Assembly (NCBI RefSeq): GCF_004359215.1
Contig: NC_090621.1
Coordinates: forward strand, 1 to 64,000
Source of the DNA: Bremia lactucae
Lineage: Eukaryota; Oomycota; Peronosporomycetes; Peronosporales; Peronosporaceae
Length of the DNA stretch: 64,000 bases
Direction of reading: 5' to 3'
In this document: piece after piece, positions 55,517-64,000 of the stretch
Layout of the letters: every line of letters begins with the position of its first letter
Numbering within the stretch: the first letter of the stretch is position 1
Position numbers and translations under genes: made by a program
The notes under the pieces: generated by a model
What the model was told of the DNA's origin: nothing
Databases searched by the model: none
Seen by the model: the letters and a program-made list of their open reading frames with translations, nothing else

Positions 55517-55812
55517 GTTGGAGCCAGACATGCTGGGTCGTTTTTATGATTTTTATCACTTTTTGGACTGAAGGCTGGTTTCACAACAAATATAAATTTT
55601 CGACAATATCTTTGCTTTTAGAAACTTTCGCATTTCTACAAAGGTTTGCAGTGACGACTACGAGTCGCAATTTGCAGGAAAAGTGGAATATTCTCACAGT
55701 TCATTCAAAGTTGTTTTTGTTATAATTGTCTTTTTTAAATAAGAGATTTATAGCCGACACGCATTCTTTTAACTTGTGTTAGAAAATAATAATCCTCCAC
55801 TGCGGACTCAAT

Positions 55813-56586
55813 CTAAGGCATCAAGCGCACACTTCCACCAATGTTGCCCGATTGAACGCCTTCCGAGCTGCTATATGTTGCGATTTCGAAATCATACATC
55901 GCAACGGGAATGTGATCAATGCTTTGCACGGCCGTCAAAATATGTAGCAGTGTGTTTTGAAGCGCTGCCTCGGTCTCCCCAGCGCAGAGCTCTCGCTCCT
56001 CTAATTTATAAAGTCGGACGTAAGTCTTTTTTTCTCAGAAATTCGATAATAACCTCGCACCTTGTGACGCAGCAGGAGACGACGTAACTGTAACCGGAAT
56101 GACCCACTTCTCAAAAATCGTCTTCTCCTCATTGGACATAAGTCCAAACAGTGCCTTTTTTACCTTCCGCTCGAAAAACGTAACCACCATGTAACCACTT
56201 GTAGCCCCTCTGACTTTGCTCGAAGTAAGAGGCGTCTGTCCGTAAGCGGGTATCATCCCGCTGCTGACGCCCATGACAAAGTTGCTACCACCAAGCACCA
56301 CTAATTCTTCAAAGCTTCGGACGGAATGGTCCACTTTTCGACTGACGTCGCCCACAGCGCACAGCGCATACGTGATATTTGGAAATGCCTGGCACGTGGC
56401 TTCGCTTGGGCGTACAGGACCCGGCGCACGCGTGAATAGGATTGTGTGCAATAAACAAGTTACAGCGTCTCCCACATCCTCTGCAGCTACAGGGATCGGA
56501 TCCAGGATATGCTCTTTCCACGAGGCAGCGGTATTAATACTACAGCCTGTGGCACTCGACATTCTTGTCTTTTTCACTTGTTGCAT
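55813..56586 (-). CDS. ATG101: ATG101-like autophagy protein
   Basis: Two exons (56586-56061 and 56000-55813) with a 60-nt GT-AG intron give 237 residues; human ATG101 has 218. ATG101 is a HORMA-fold subunit of the ATG1/ULK initiation complex and stabilises ATG13. Recognised wording: AVTCLLHTILFTRAPGPVRP, PNITYALCAVGD and FFERKVKKALFGLMSNEEKTIFEKWVIPVTV in exon 1; EERELCAGETEAALQNTLLHILTAVQSIDHIP in exon 2. Without the splice the frame would end in a short unrelated tail. A second Met eight codons in is an alternative start. The gene converges on NadB, 296 bp away. Confidence 0.85.
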
Positions 56587-56828
56587 GAGAAGGCTTTGTC
56601 ATTGTATCGGGGGACATAGAAGCTCGTGAGCAATTCCTTAACATGTTGAATTCTCTCGCCTGTTATATCCATTACCAGAAGACTTCCTAATTGTAATAAA
56701 GATTAATCCTTGTCACCAAATTTACCGTTTCGTGCATATTATGTAGAAAAAAAAGATAGGCAAGAAAGGTCTATAAACGATTCACATAATCTACGATAAA
56801 TAAAAATTTATCGGCTTTTTGTACATAA

Positions 56829-58376
56829 TTACACATCGACCTCCTTAAGCTGCATCATAAGGGGTTCCATCATACCCAGCGATATGCCCTGTGTGTATGC
56901 GACTTTCTGATTAGATGCCGGTGTCATTTCAACGCGAGCAACAATACTGGCAATCACAATTTTCGTTTCCACAAAAGCCAAGGACTGGCCAATGCAGATA
57001 CGCGGTCCCGCGCTAAAGGCTGCAAACTTTGTAGCAGTCATTGGAATGATTTTACCCGTCTCGTTGTCTAGAAATCGCTCGGGCTTGAATTCAAGAGCAT
57101 CGTCCCCCCAGACGCTCGTAAGGCGTCCGCAAGAGAAAAGCGCAATGCCAATATCCGTGTTCGCAGGCACGAACGTGCCGTCTAGAAACTGAGTATCTTC
57201 GATACAGTGCGTGGTAATCAATGGTGCAGGTGGGTACAAACGCAGCACCTCACGGATACAAGCTTCCAAATACGGCACACGATTGACCTCTGCTGCCGTT
57301 GGAATATAGTGCTTGTCGGTACGGAGTGGTTCAATCTTTGTCCAAAGCTCTGTCCGTAATTTGGCTTCAGCATTCGGATTCTGGCTTAGCAAATGAAACA
57401 ACCATCCCATACAATCGGACGTGGTATTACGGCCCGCAATAATCGACGCAATGGCAATATTTCGGATCTCAATCAAATCCACCGCGTTCTCGCTTGACTC
57501 CATTTTGTCAAGCACAATTGATACAATATCCTTGTCAAAAGGTGCAGTTGATCCATTGGTTGGTTTGTTTTCAGCACGATAACGACGACGTGCGATGGCA
57601 TCGGCAATCATAGCCATCACGTGTTCATTCATTACGCAAATATGGGCTTTCAGGGTTTTCTCGTCGCCTACGTTGAGCCAGCGTCGTAATTTCCAGAACC
57701 ACATGGGCTGTTTAAACCGTTTTCCAGCTAAATATTGCGCTTCGTCCATGGCTTTCGCAAAGGGCTGGCACGCTCCATCCATGGAATGTAATGTGGCACC
57801 AAATCCAATTTCGCCAAACACGTCAAACGTGTAGCGCTGAAGCAGGTCAAACACGTCGAGGCATTTGTTTGAAGCGGCTGCATCGAGCAAGATAGCCACG
57901 AGTTGTACCAAGTATTTCTGGACAATGGGCGTCATGTGCTCGTGCAAGGCACGGGAGCTAAAGAGCCCGACAAACACGTTACGCTGTCGTCTCCACATCT
58001 CGCCATTGGTTACGACGATGCCATCGCCTAGTACGTCACTAAACACGTCGTGAATGTACTCACTTTTAGGAAAAATGTCAATCTGCGTCTTGAGCACTGC
58101 TTCCAGGTGTTCGGGTTTGGCAATAAACATGATGTCTTCCTTACCGGGCAGCCGCACAAGGAACGGCTCACCGTTTGTTAAAACGAATTGGTCGGCCAGC
58201 CAATCGTGCATGCGTGGCGCATTCGCGGCCAGCTCAATGGCGTTGCCCAAGACGGGCAGCGTGTTTGGCAGAAGAATGGCACGCTTGCCTTTCGTGTCTT
58301 TGCTCTTGTTGGCACGGTACAGCGCAACGATCAACGCTGTAGAGATGATACCTGACAATACATACGCCTTGAGCAT
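56829..58376 (-). CDS. Cytochrome P450, CYP86-like (tandem member 1)
   Basis: A 515-residue P450. An N-terminal hydrophobic anchor (MLKAYVLSGIISTALIVAL) suggests an ER-membrane enzyme. Motifs: WRRQR in helix C, I-helix AGRNTT (about 312, where the acidic residue before the oxygen-activating Thr is Asn), EVLRLYPPAP (ExxR), FKPERF, and the haem loop FSAGPRICIG with Cys at about 461. The overall wording is near plant and oomycete CYP86/CYP94-like fatty-acid omega-hydroxylases; the substrate is inferred. The open frame extends ten codons upstream to a GTG, but the ATG at 58376 fits the membrane anchor. A paralogue lies 153 bp upstream in the same direction. Confidence 0.9.
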   Translation of the reverse strand: MLKAYVLSGIISTALIVALYRANKSKDTKGKRAILLPNTLPVLGNAIELAANAPRMHDWLADQFVLTNGEPFLVRLPGKEDIMFIAKPEHLEAVLKTQIDIFPKSEYIHDVFSDVLGDGIVVTNGEMWRRQRNVFVGLFSSRALHEHMTPIVQKYLVQLVAILLDAAASNKCLDVFDLLQRYTFDVFGEIGFGATLHSMDGACQPFAKAMDEAQYLAGKRFKQPMWFWKLRRWLNVGDEKTLKAHICVMNEHVMAMIADAIARRRYRAENKPTNGSTAPFDKDIVSIVLDKMESSENAVDLIEIRNIAIASIIAGRNTTSDCMGWLFHLLSQNPNAEAKLRTELWTKIEPLRTDKHYIPTAAEVNRVPYLEACIREVLRLYPPAPLITTHCIEDTQFLDGTFVPANTDIGIALFSCGRLTSVWGDDALEFKPERFLDNETGKIIPMTATKFAAFSAGPRICIGQSLAFVETKIVIASIVARVEMTPASNQKVAYTQGISLGMMEPLMMQLKEVDV

Positions 58377-58529
58377 CGTCAGTATTATCGCCGAATGACC
58401 CTGCACATCACGGGAGCACTAATACAATTCCCACGGAAGGTTCCGCTAAACCAAGAAATAAACAAAATATTGGGCACAATAATTGCGTATCAACAATATT
58501 TATCTACCATTCTAGTGTCGAATTAAAGT

Positions 58530-60122
58530 TTAGGCCGAAAGCGCCTGCACACGCATGAGTAGTGGAGTCTGCATGCCCAGTGTGATTCCTTGCGAGTATG
58601 CGGGTTTTGCCTGACCAGGCTCAAGCACGAGATCGAAGCGACTCCAGATGATTGCAATCGCGAGCTTCATCTCGATGTACGCTAAATTGCGCCCCACGCA
58701 CGTGCGCGGGCCAGCACTAAATGCACAAAATTTCGATGACGGCATGCGACAAACGTCATCCGTGGTAGTGTCGAGAAATCGTTCTGGTTTAAATTCGAAC
58801 GCGTCGTCACCCCAGACGCTTGTGAGACGACCAGTGGTATAGAACGCAAGGCCCATGTCGGTATTCTTGGGCACAAACGTGCCGTCAGGAAACATTGTGT
58901 CGCGGATACAATGCGTTCCAATTAAAGGACCAGGAGGCAAAATTCGAAGCAATTCACGGATTGTCGCGTCGAGGTAGCGCACTTCGTGTAGCTCGTCAAT
59001 CGTCGGCACGTACGTGGCATCCGTAGCAAGGCGAGGGACATGCGTTATCAATTCCGAGCGTAACTCCGTCCCGACGCGTGGGTTTTCACTCAACATATAA
59101 AATAGCCAGCTTAGCGCATCTGCGCTTGTATCACGCCCCGCGATGAGTGTAGCAACCGCCAAATCGCGTAACTCGACGGGATTGACGACCTCATTCGCAA
59201 CTTGCGTGACGAGCGTCGCCGATACAATATCGTTTCGTAATTCCTCGACTTTTGTACTAGATTTTTTGGCTTTGAGGTTGTCTTGATGGCGCTGAATCGC
59301 GTTCGATATATGGCGCATGATGTGGTCGTTGATAATGTCGACTGCGTGCCGTAACTTGTTTTCATTGCCAAGATGAAGCCACCGCTTGAGTTTCCAGACC
59401 CCATCGGGCTGTTCAAAACGAGTCGATATAATGTATTGCGACTCGTCCATGGCTTTCGCAAAGGCCTGGTTGTGACCTTGAAGAAGCTTCATATCCGTGC
59501 CAAAGCCAACGTCTGCAATCACATCGAGCGTAAAGCAATGCACGAGATGAAACACATCTACTGGCTTGTTCATTGTCGCTGCATTTTCAAACAACTGACG
59601 CAATTGTTCGACGTACTTGTGCACGATTGGCGTGACGTTTTCCTTTAGCGCTTGAGCATTTAATAGATTCAGTAGGATTCGACGTTGACGCTTCCATACT
59701 TCGCCATTCGACGTCACAATACTGTTACCTAGCAAGTCGAAATAGACGTTGTGGATATGCTGGCTCTTTGGAAAGTTGCCACATTGTACTTGAAGCACCT
59801 GTTCGAGATGTTCTGGTTTTGAAAGAAACATGAGATCAGCCTTGCCTGGAAGCCTCAGCATGAACGGTTCGCCTGCGAGCGGCAACATGTGATCGGTTAT
59901 CCAGTCGTGCATCCGTGCTGAATTCATCAGTAGCTCAATTGAATTCCCTAGAAATGGAATCTTGGATGGCAAATACCGGACGCGCTTGGGCACCACTTTG
60001 CCATCGGGACTTTTGTCATGCCTTCCCTTTGATGGCTGAATAGTCTTTAGGATGTAGCAAATGACGAGGACAAACGCTGCCACAGCGTCAAGACGTTTGT
60101 CCCGACAGATCGACAAGAGCAT
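58530..60122 (-). CDS. Cytochrome P450, CYP86-like (tandem member 2)
   Basis: A 530-residue paralogue of the previous gene. It has an N-terminal anchor (AVAAFVLVICYIL), WKRQRR, I-helix AGRDTSAD with the expected Asp, ATIRELLRILPPGP (ExxR), FKPERF, and the haem loop FSAGPRTCVG with Cys at about 475. The same CYP86-type substrate class is inferred. The ATG at 60122 starts just before the membrane anchor. Tandem arrangement and similar length point to local gene duplication, followed by marked divergence. Confidence 0.92.
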   Translation of the reverse strand: MLLSICRDKRLDAVAAFVLVICYILKTIQPSKGRHDKSPDGKVVPKRVRYLPSKIPFLGNSIELLMNSARMHDWITDHMLPLAGEPFMLRLPGKADLMFLSKPEHLEQVLQVQCGNFPKSQHIHNVYFDLLGNSIVTSNGEVWKRQRRILLNLLNAQALKENVTPIVHKYVEQLRQLFENAATMNKPVDVFHLVHCFTLDVIADVGFGTDMKLLQGHNQAFAKAMDESQYIISTRFEQPDGVWKLKRWLHLGNENKLRHAVDIINDHIMRHISNAIQRHQDNLKAKKSSTKVEELRNDIVSATLVTQVANEVVNPVELRDLAVATLIAGRDTSADALSWLFYMLSENPRVGTELRSELITHVPRLATDATYVPTIDELHEVRYLDATIRELLRILPPGPLIGTHCIRDTMFPDGTFVPKNTDMGLAFYTTGRLTSVWGDDAFEFKPERFLDTTTDDVCRMPSSKFCAFSAGPRTCVGRNLAYIEMKLAIAIIWSRFDLVLEPGQAKPAYSQGITLGMQTPLLMRVQALSA

Positions 60123-61774
60123 AGTTTTAATGACAAGAATGACCTCCGAGGCGTGGCCAAATAGACTTTACTCGAAAAGATTATAAAAATCTCATTGAAA
60201 CACGACCTCAAAAGTCGACCTGTAGCAGCATGACAGAACGTTCCACAGCGTGCGGTTGTATCCATGAAATTTTTGACTGCACTGTTTCTGCGGATGCCCA
60301 GAATCTGCAATGAGGTCAATTGGACGAAAGCCATTCAAAATGAGCTAAGACGCATGCGAGAAATTGCCGATGCCATTGAGCTTTGAAGTCGACGCGTTGT
60401 TTTGCAGACCTTCACGGCTGAGAATTTGATAAAAGTATGGAACATTCGCACGTTCGAATGTAGGGAAAGCTCTTCGACTTGTGCAAATCAGAAGATTTAT
60501 GTACTATTTGGTATGGCACTTCAGCATTCTACATATAAGTGCATTTCTACGTATAATAATTGCTTTTACGTGATTCAACAGCACTTTTTATGAGTTTGAG
60601 GACGGTTTGAACATTGGCAAGGAATTGCTGTGCGGTAAGCGCTTACGTCAAGTCGCTTTGGATCGATGATGCTTGAGATGGTGCTGTTTGACATTAAATT
60701 CTCACGAGGTCGCGTGCAAGATGCAGCCAAATTAAGAGCATAACGTCACTAATCAATCAATTGATTGGTTCTACGTCAAACTCTAAAGAGCGGAGGCTTC
60801 GAGTTAAGCAAATGTCGTTCCTATAAAAGATAAGGAAGCATTAATATTTCTGATGTGTGCCGAGTCAGAAATTTTGAGAATTTGGAGAAACGTCTTTGAT
60901 TTCGATTTCGTTTCTGGAAAAAGTACGAGGACGTCCCGCACTTGATTGGCAAGTCATAAAAAGAGCGAAAAGAAAAGGCAGCAAATCGAGCACGAGAGAG
61001 AAGTTGTGCTCGAAATAAGCGACAGGGTCGGAGGTGCGCTCTTGCGCATGCATGTTACTTAGTCTTAGGACGTCAAGCTAAGGATGAATTTATTTTACTT
61101 TACTTCTACCAACTTCTTTGGAAGTGCATGCTTCCCTTTCAAATAGGGAAATCTTAGTGTTCTTTTCTTGTACCCACCATCAGCGCATGCATTTCCTAAA
61201 GTTTCAGTTTTCGTTCGTAATTTCTTTGATAAAAAAACATGTTGCTATTCAACAAAGAAATTCCGCATATATTGAGAAGCCTTTTTGGAAACCTTTCGAG
61301 CTACTGAAGCTGGGAAGGCCTCCATAAAGGTTTTCTATATAAATTCTAGTCCTAAACAAGTTGCTACAATTATGCGAATCTCCTAAGTACAGAGGTAAAT
61401 AATTAAGGTGGCTATGCCGGTTCCCAACCGTTATTTGGGTACCACAAGTCCAAAAAGGGCATCTAAGGACGACTCTTAAGATATAATTGTTAATTTATCA
61501 ATTTAGTTGAATGGTTGATGCCATGAAAATGTTTTATGTTTTCATTTTTAATCTGTATTTCTTACTAAATTGCAGCAAAGAGGCGGGGGACCAATATAGG
61601 AAAACCCCATACAAAAATGTTGCTGTAAATGCACACCAACATGATATTTTTACGCAAAAGCAAACCAAAGCCGCGCATTTTCTACACTCAAAATAGCTGC
61701 GCCAAGTGCAGCCTCGTTAAAATTGGCGGTTCGCATCGGATGTTGTAGCGCTAGAACGCGAGAGAGGGGTCCCG
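60123..61774. other. AT-rich spacer between P450 genes and solo LTR
   Basis: No supported gene. A 40-codon plus-strand frame at 60269-60391 and a few short frames have no recognisable content. The divergent upstream flank of the P450 pair should hold its promoter. A 36-bp block at about 61595-61630 recurs at 62229-62262, after the solo LTR. Confidence 0.4.
61595..61630 (+). repeat. Short dispersed direct repeat, copy 1
   Basis: About 34 bp (TATAGGAAAACCCCATACAA plus following bases) match 62229-62262 with one or two differences. Confidence 0.8.
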
Positions 61775-61779
61775 GTACC

Positions 61780-62221
61780 TGTAACGGGGTGTATCGTTTC
61801 ATGTGAATTTATCAATTTAAGGTTGCTAATTAGTATATTATCCAAAGGTAAATAATATTTGGAGAATATTACTTTAAATGGTAATATTCTAAAAGCTTAT
61901 CCATTGGTAGATATAGACCATTATATCTACTTTCTCCGCGGTCCAGTCAGCGCTGGACCGCGCGCAAAGAGAAAGACAGATAAGACTTTTATTAATTGTT
62001 TTGTATTAGTTTATAATTAAGTAAGTATTAAGTAGATAGACAAGAAGAACTTAATTATATAAATACAGATTATAATTAAACCTTTTCAAAGCAAGTGCTT
62101 TGAAGAAGGTCTTCCTCTGCACGTACTAGTGTACGTGAAGTGACGTGAGGCACCACTCGCACTGATGCAGTGCGAAGTGGACTTGTACTGAAGCAGTACA
62201 AGTTGGCAGTGCCCCGTTACA
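61780..62221 (+). repeat. Solo LTR, family A, opposite orientation
   Basis: A 442-bp LTR, TGTAACGGGGTGTATCG ... CCCCGTTACA, flanked by the 5-bp duplication GTACC (61775-61779 and 62222-62226). Inverted relative to the other three family A LTRs in the window. Confidence 0.9.
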
Positions 62222-62228
62222 GTACCCA

Positions 62229-62262
62229 TATAGGAAAACCCCATACAAAGATGTTGCTGTGA
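62229..62262 (+). repeat. Short dispersed direct repeat, copy 2
   Basis: Repeats the block at 61595-61630. It begins close to the right edge of the solo LTR. Confidence 0.8.
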
Positions 62263-62820
62263 TGGGGAGGTGGCATAACCAAAAGGACACCGGCTCCCAA
62301 TTCTTATCTTGAGGTTCTTGGGTCATTTTGAACATACAAACACAAAAATACCACTTCAATGTGCTTTTTTCTTAAAGTTGTTTTTAATAAGACCCACATG
62401 TGAATACCCCAAAAAACCCAACAAAACAATGAACGCTTATGTTCCTCGATTAATAGTTGCAACGAAGTAGTCTGCCAACCTCATCTAGCTGACTAATAAC
62501 GACCAAAAGTACTCACTTCATAGGCACAACGAGCGTGGCCAACTTGCTTTCTTGGATTTTGTATTTTTTTCATCCCTGTGTCGTTACCTTTTTAATTTCG
62601 ACTTAATATTTCAAATATTACCAAATTTGGTAAATTGAAGTAACAAGACATTAGTTGATTGGTTGTATTGAGGTTGAATATACCCCGTCACAAGACAGAA
62701 TCAGAAATAGCCATTAAAGTGCCTAGTGGATTGTGGGGCGTCGAACAATTTCATTTGACGTCAATCGCTTGAAGATCGCAGACTCAAATCTATTGAGCGC
62801 GATATACCTTTAACGAGGAT
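62263..62820. other. AT-rich spacer
   Basis: No gene or repeat recognised. Confidence 0.4.
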
Positions 62821-64000
62821 GACAGTGCGCCTAGCAACAGGCGCATCTATAACAGTAAAGTAACGTGTAGTTGTATCCAATTCACGTTAGAGGGTCAACA
62901 GTACGATGAATATTTCATCGTACTAGATTTGGATGACTACTTTGATGTAATGCGTGGATCACCATGGCTCGGAAAGTACGAGCCGTGTATAAATTGGCAG
63001 CATCAAGCCGTGACGATGCCTGTATCTTGATCATCAGATGGCCAACTGATGAACGTCTTGGGAGCGTCCATAGCGTGTGGATGTCCTACGAGTGAGTGCG
63101 ATGGCCTCATTTGTGGTACGGTCGTTAGTACAACTGCACAAGGTCACAGTGTGATAGGAATCACACTGTTGAGTCAGCTGCCGGCGGCTGTGCACAAGCA
63201 GAGGCAGCGTCGGAGTTGAAAAACTCAAATAATTAGAGTGGTTCGAAACAAGGATGTTTGCTTGGAAAGCAACATCAAAGAAAATTTGAGACGCCTGTCG
63301 ATAAGAGACAGTGTGAGAGACCTAAAAATCGACTGTAAAGTCGATAGCAGAGAATCTTGCTGTGTTTGCGCAACCACAGCTAGAGGCAATTGGGGAGAAT
63401 ATCCCCCCCCAATAAAACTTGAAAGAATAAGGCATAAAACCTTCTGCGGGAACAAGTCCCCAGGAACATATGGCAAAGGTTTCCAGGTACCTTTGGAAAT
63501 AAGTTTTAAAAGAGTAAAGTGAGAGATTGAATGTCTTAGTAAACAATGGATCAAGTGTAGGCGCTTATACACTTGATCTGATATTGCCTACGAAGTTAAC
63601 TTTGGAGATAACTTGATTTCCTACGCTCGAACTAAAACGGTTCTTGCATGTCTTGCGTAGTGAAAAGGTCAAGCGGATCTGTATATTAGTCACAGATGGT
63701 ATATATTCGGTCAGCAATAATATTTTCCTGAGAACGAACGGGGTCTCAGCAGCTCATGACAGACGAATTTTTCCACGATGGGAAGACTATGATTGAACGT
63801 ATTGCGTCTCAGTCATAAGATTCCTTGAAGACAAATTTTGGTATAGGTATGATCGAATTTAAGGATTTAGTCCCTGATTTTTAACCGTGCGAGTTGCCTA
63901 AGGATAAAAGTACTCGACTTGAACTCGACCCCTGATACCATGTTAGAAATACTGTGTCATGAAGCAGTGGCCACTGCCTCGTGAAAGTGTATTGGCGATC
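62820..64000 (+). mobile_element. Gypsy family C fragment, plus strand, runs off window
   Basis: Plus-strand protease end (QYDEYFIVLDLDDYFDV, GSPWLGKYEPCINWQHQA, about 62905-63030), the linker with inverted similarity to 45000-45520, and the first RT wording near 63880 (CELPKDKSTRLELDP). No LTR or gag precedes it. The opposite orientation relative to the copy at 42294-47462 shows an independent insertion or an inversion. Confidence 0.75.

Noticed and set aside
60269..60391. A 40-residue small protein upstream of the P450 genes
   Set aside because: Too short and without similarity; could be chance.

Overview
The window looks like a scaffold piece from an oomycete, probably a downy mildew or another member of the Peronosporaceae. 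This is an inference. It rests on short introns of about 33-78 nt, oomycete-like genes at roughly 50% GC set in AT-rich spacers, tandem CYP86-like P450 genes, an APH/acyl-CoA dehydrogenase fusion, a eukaryotic NadB, and many decayed Gypsy, LINE and MULE elements of the kind seen in Phytophthora relatives. No rRNA genes, CRISPR arrays or intact tRNA genes were seen.

Layout. 1-4487: two tandem copies of a 2.23-kb block (LTR plus internal end of an LTR retroelement joined to a LINE 3' end). 4064-7253: a decayed LINE on the minus strand. 7626-14412: a decayed Gypsy chromovirus on the minus strand. 15448-19439: two intact genes on the plus strand, a SulP transporter and ALG9. 19861-20937: a four-exon minus-strand gene for an unrecognised membrane protein. 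20657-26948: a 3,033-bp segment present twice, identically, on either side of a 226-N gap and containing a dead GRK-like kinase gene; this is very likely an assembly overlap. 27152-32615: short-chain acyl-CoA dehydrogenase, an ACAD11-type fusion and a PX-RING protein, all on the plus strand. 32993-33320: a SINE-like insertion. 33803-36295: a coiled-coil protein and a nine-exon RMD5/GID2 E3 ligase gene with one apparent frameshift. 36739-41784: a solo LTR and two MULE transposase remnants. 42222-52711: one Gypsy element (family C) whose 5' LTR was interrupted by a second chromovirus copy. 53603-60122: NadB, ATG101 and two P450 genes. 60123-64000: AT-rich spacer, another solo LTR, and a family C fragment running off the window.

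The host genes mostly serve metabolism and housekeeping: sulfate or other anion transport, N-glycan assembly, acyl-CoA oxidation (two dehydrogenases side by side), NAD synthesis from aspartate, ubiquitin ligation, autophagy initiation and fatty-acid-type hydroxylation. The rest is layered transposon debris. Its main interest lies in nested insertions with readable target-site duplications, one primer-binding-site sequence shared by three LTR families, and open frames on the strand opposite pol next to the 3' LTRs.
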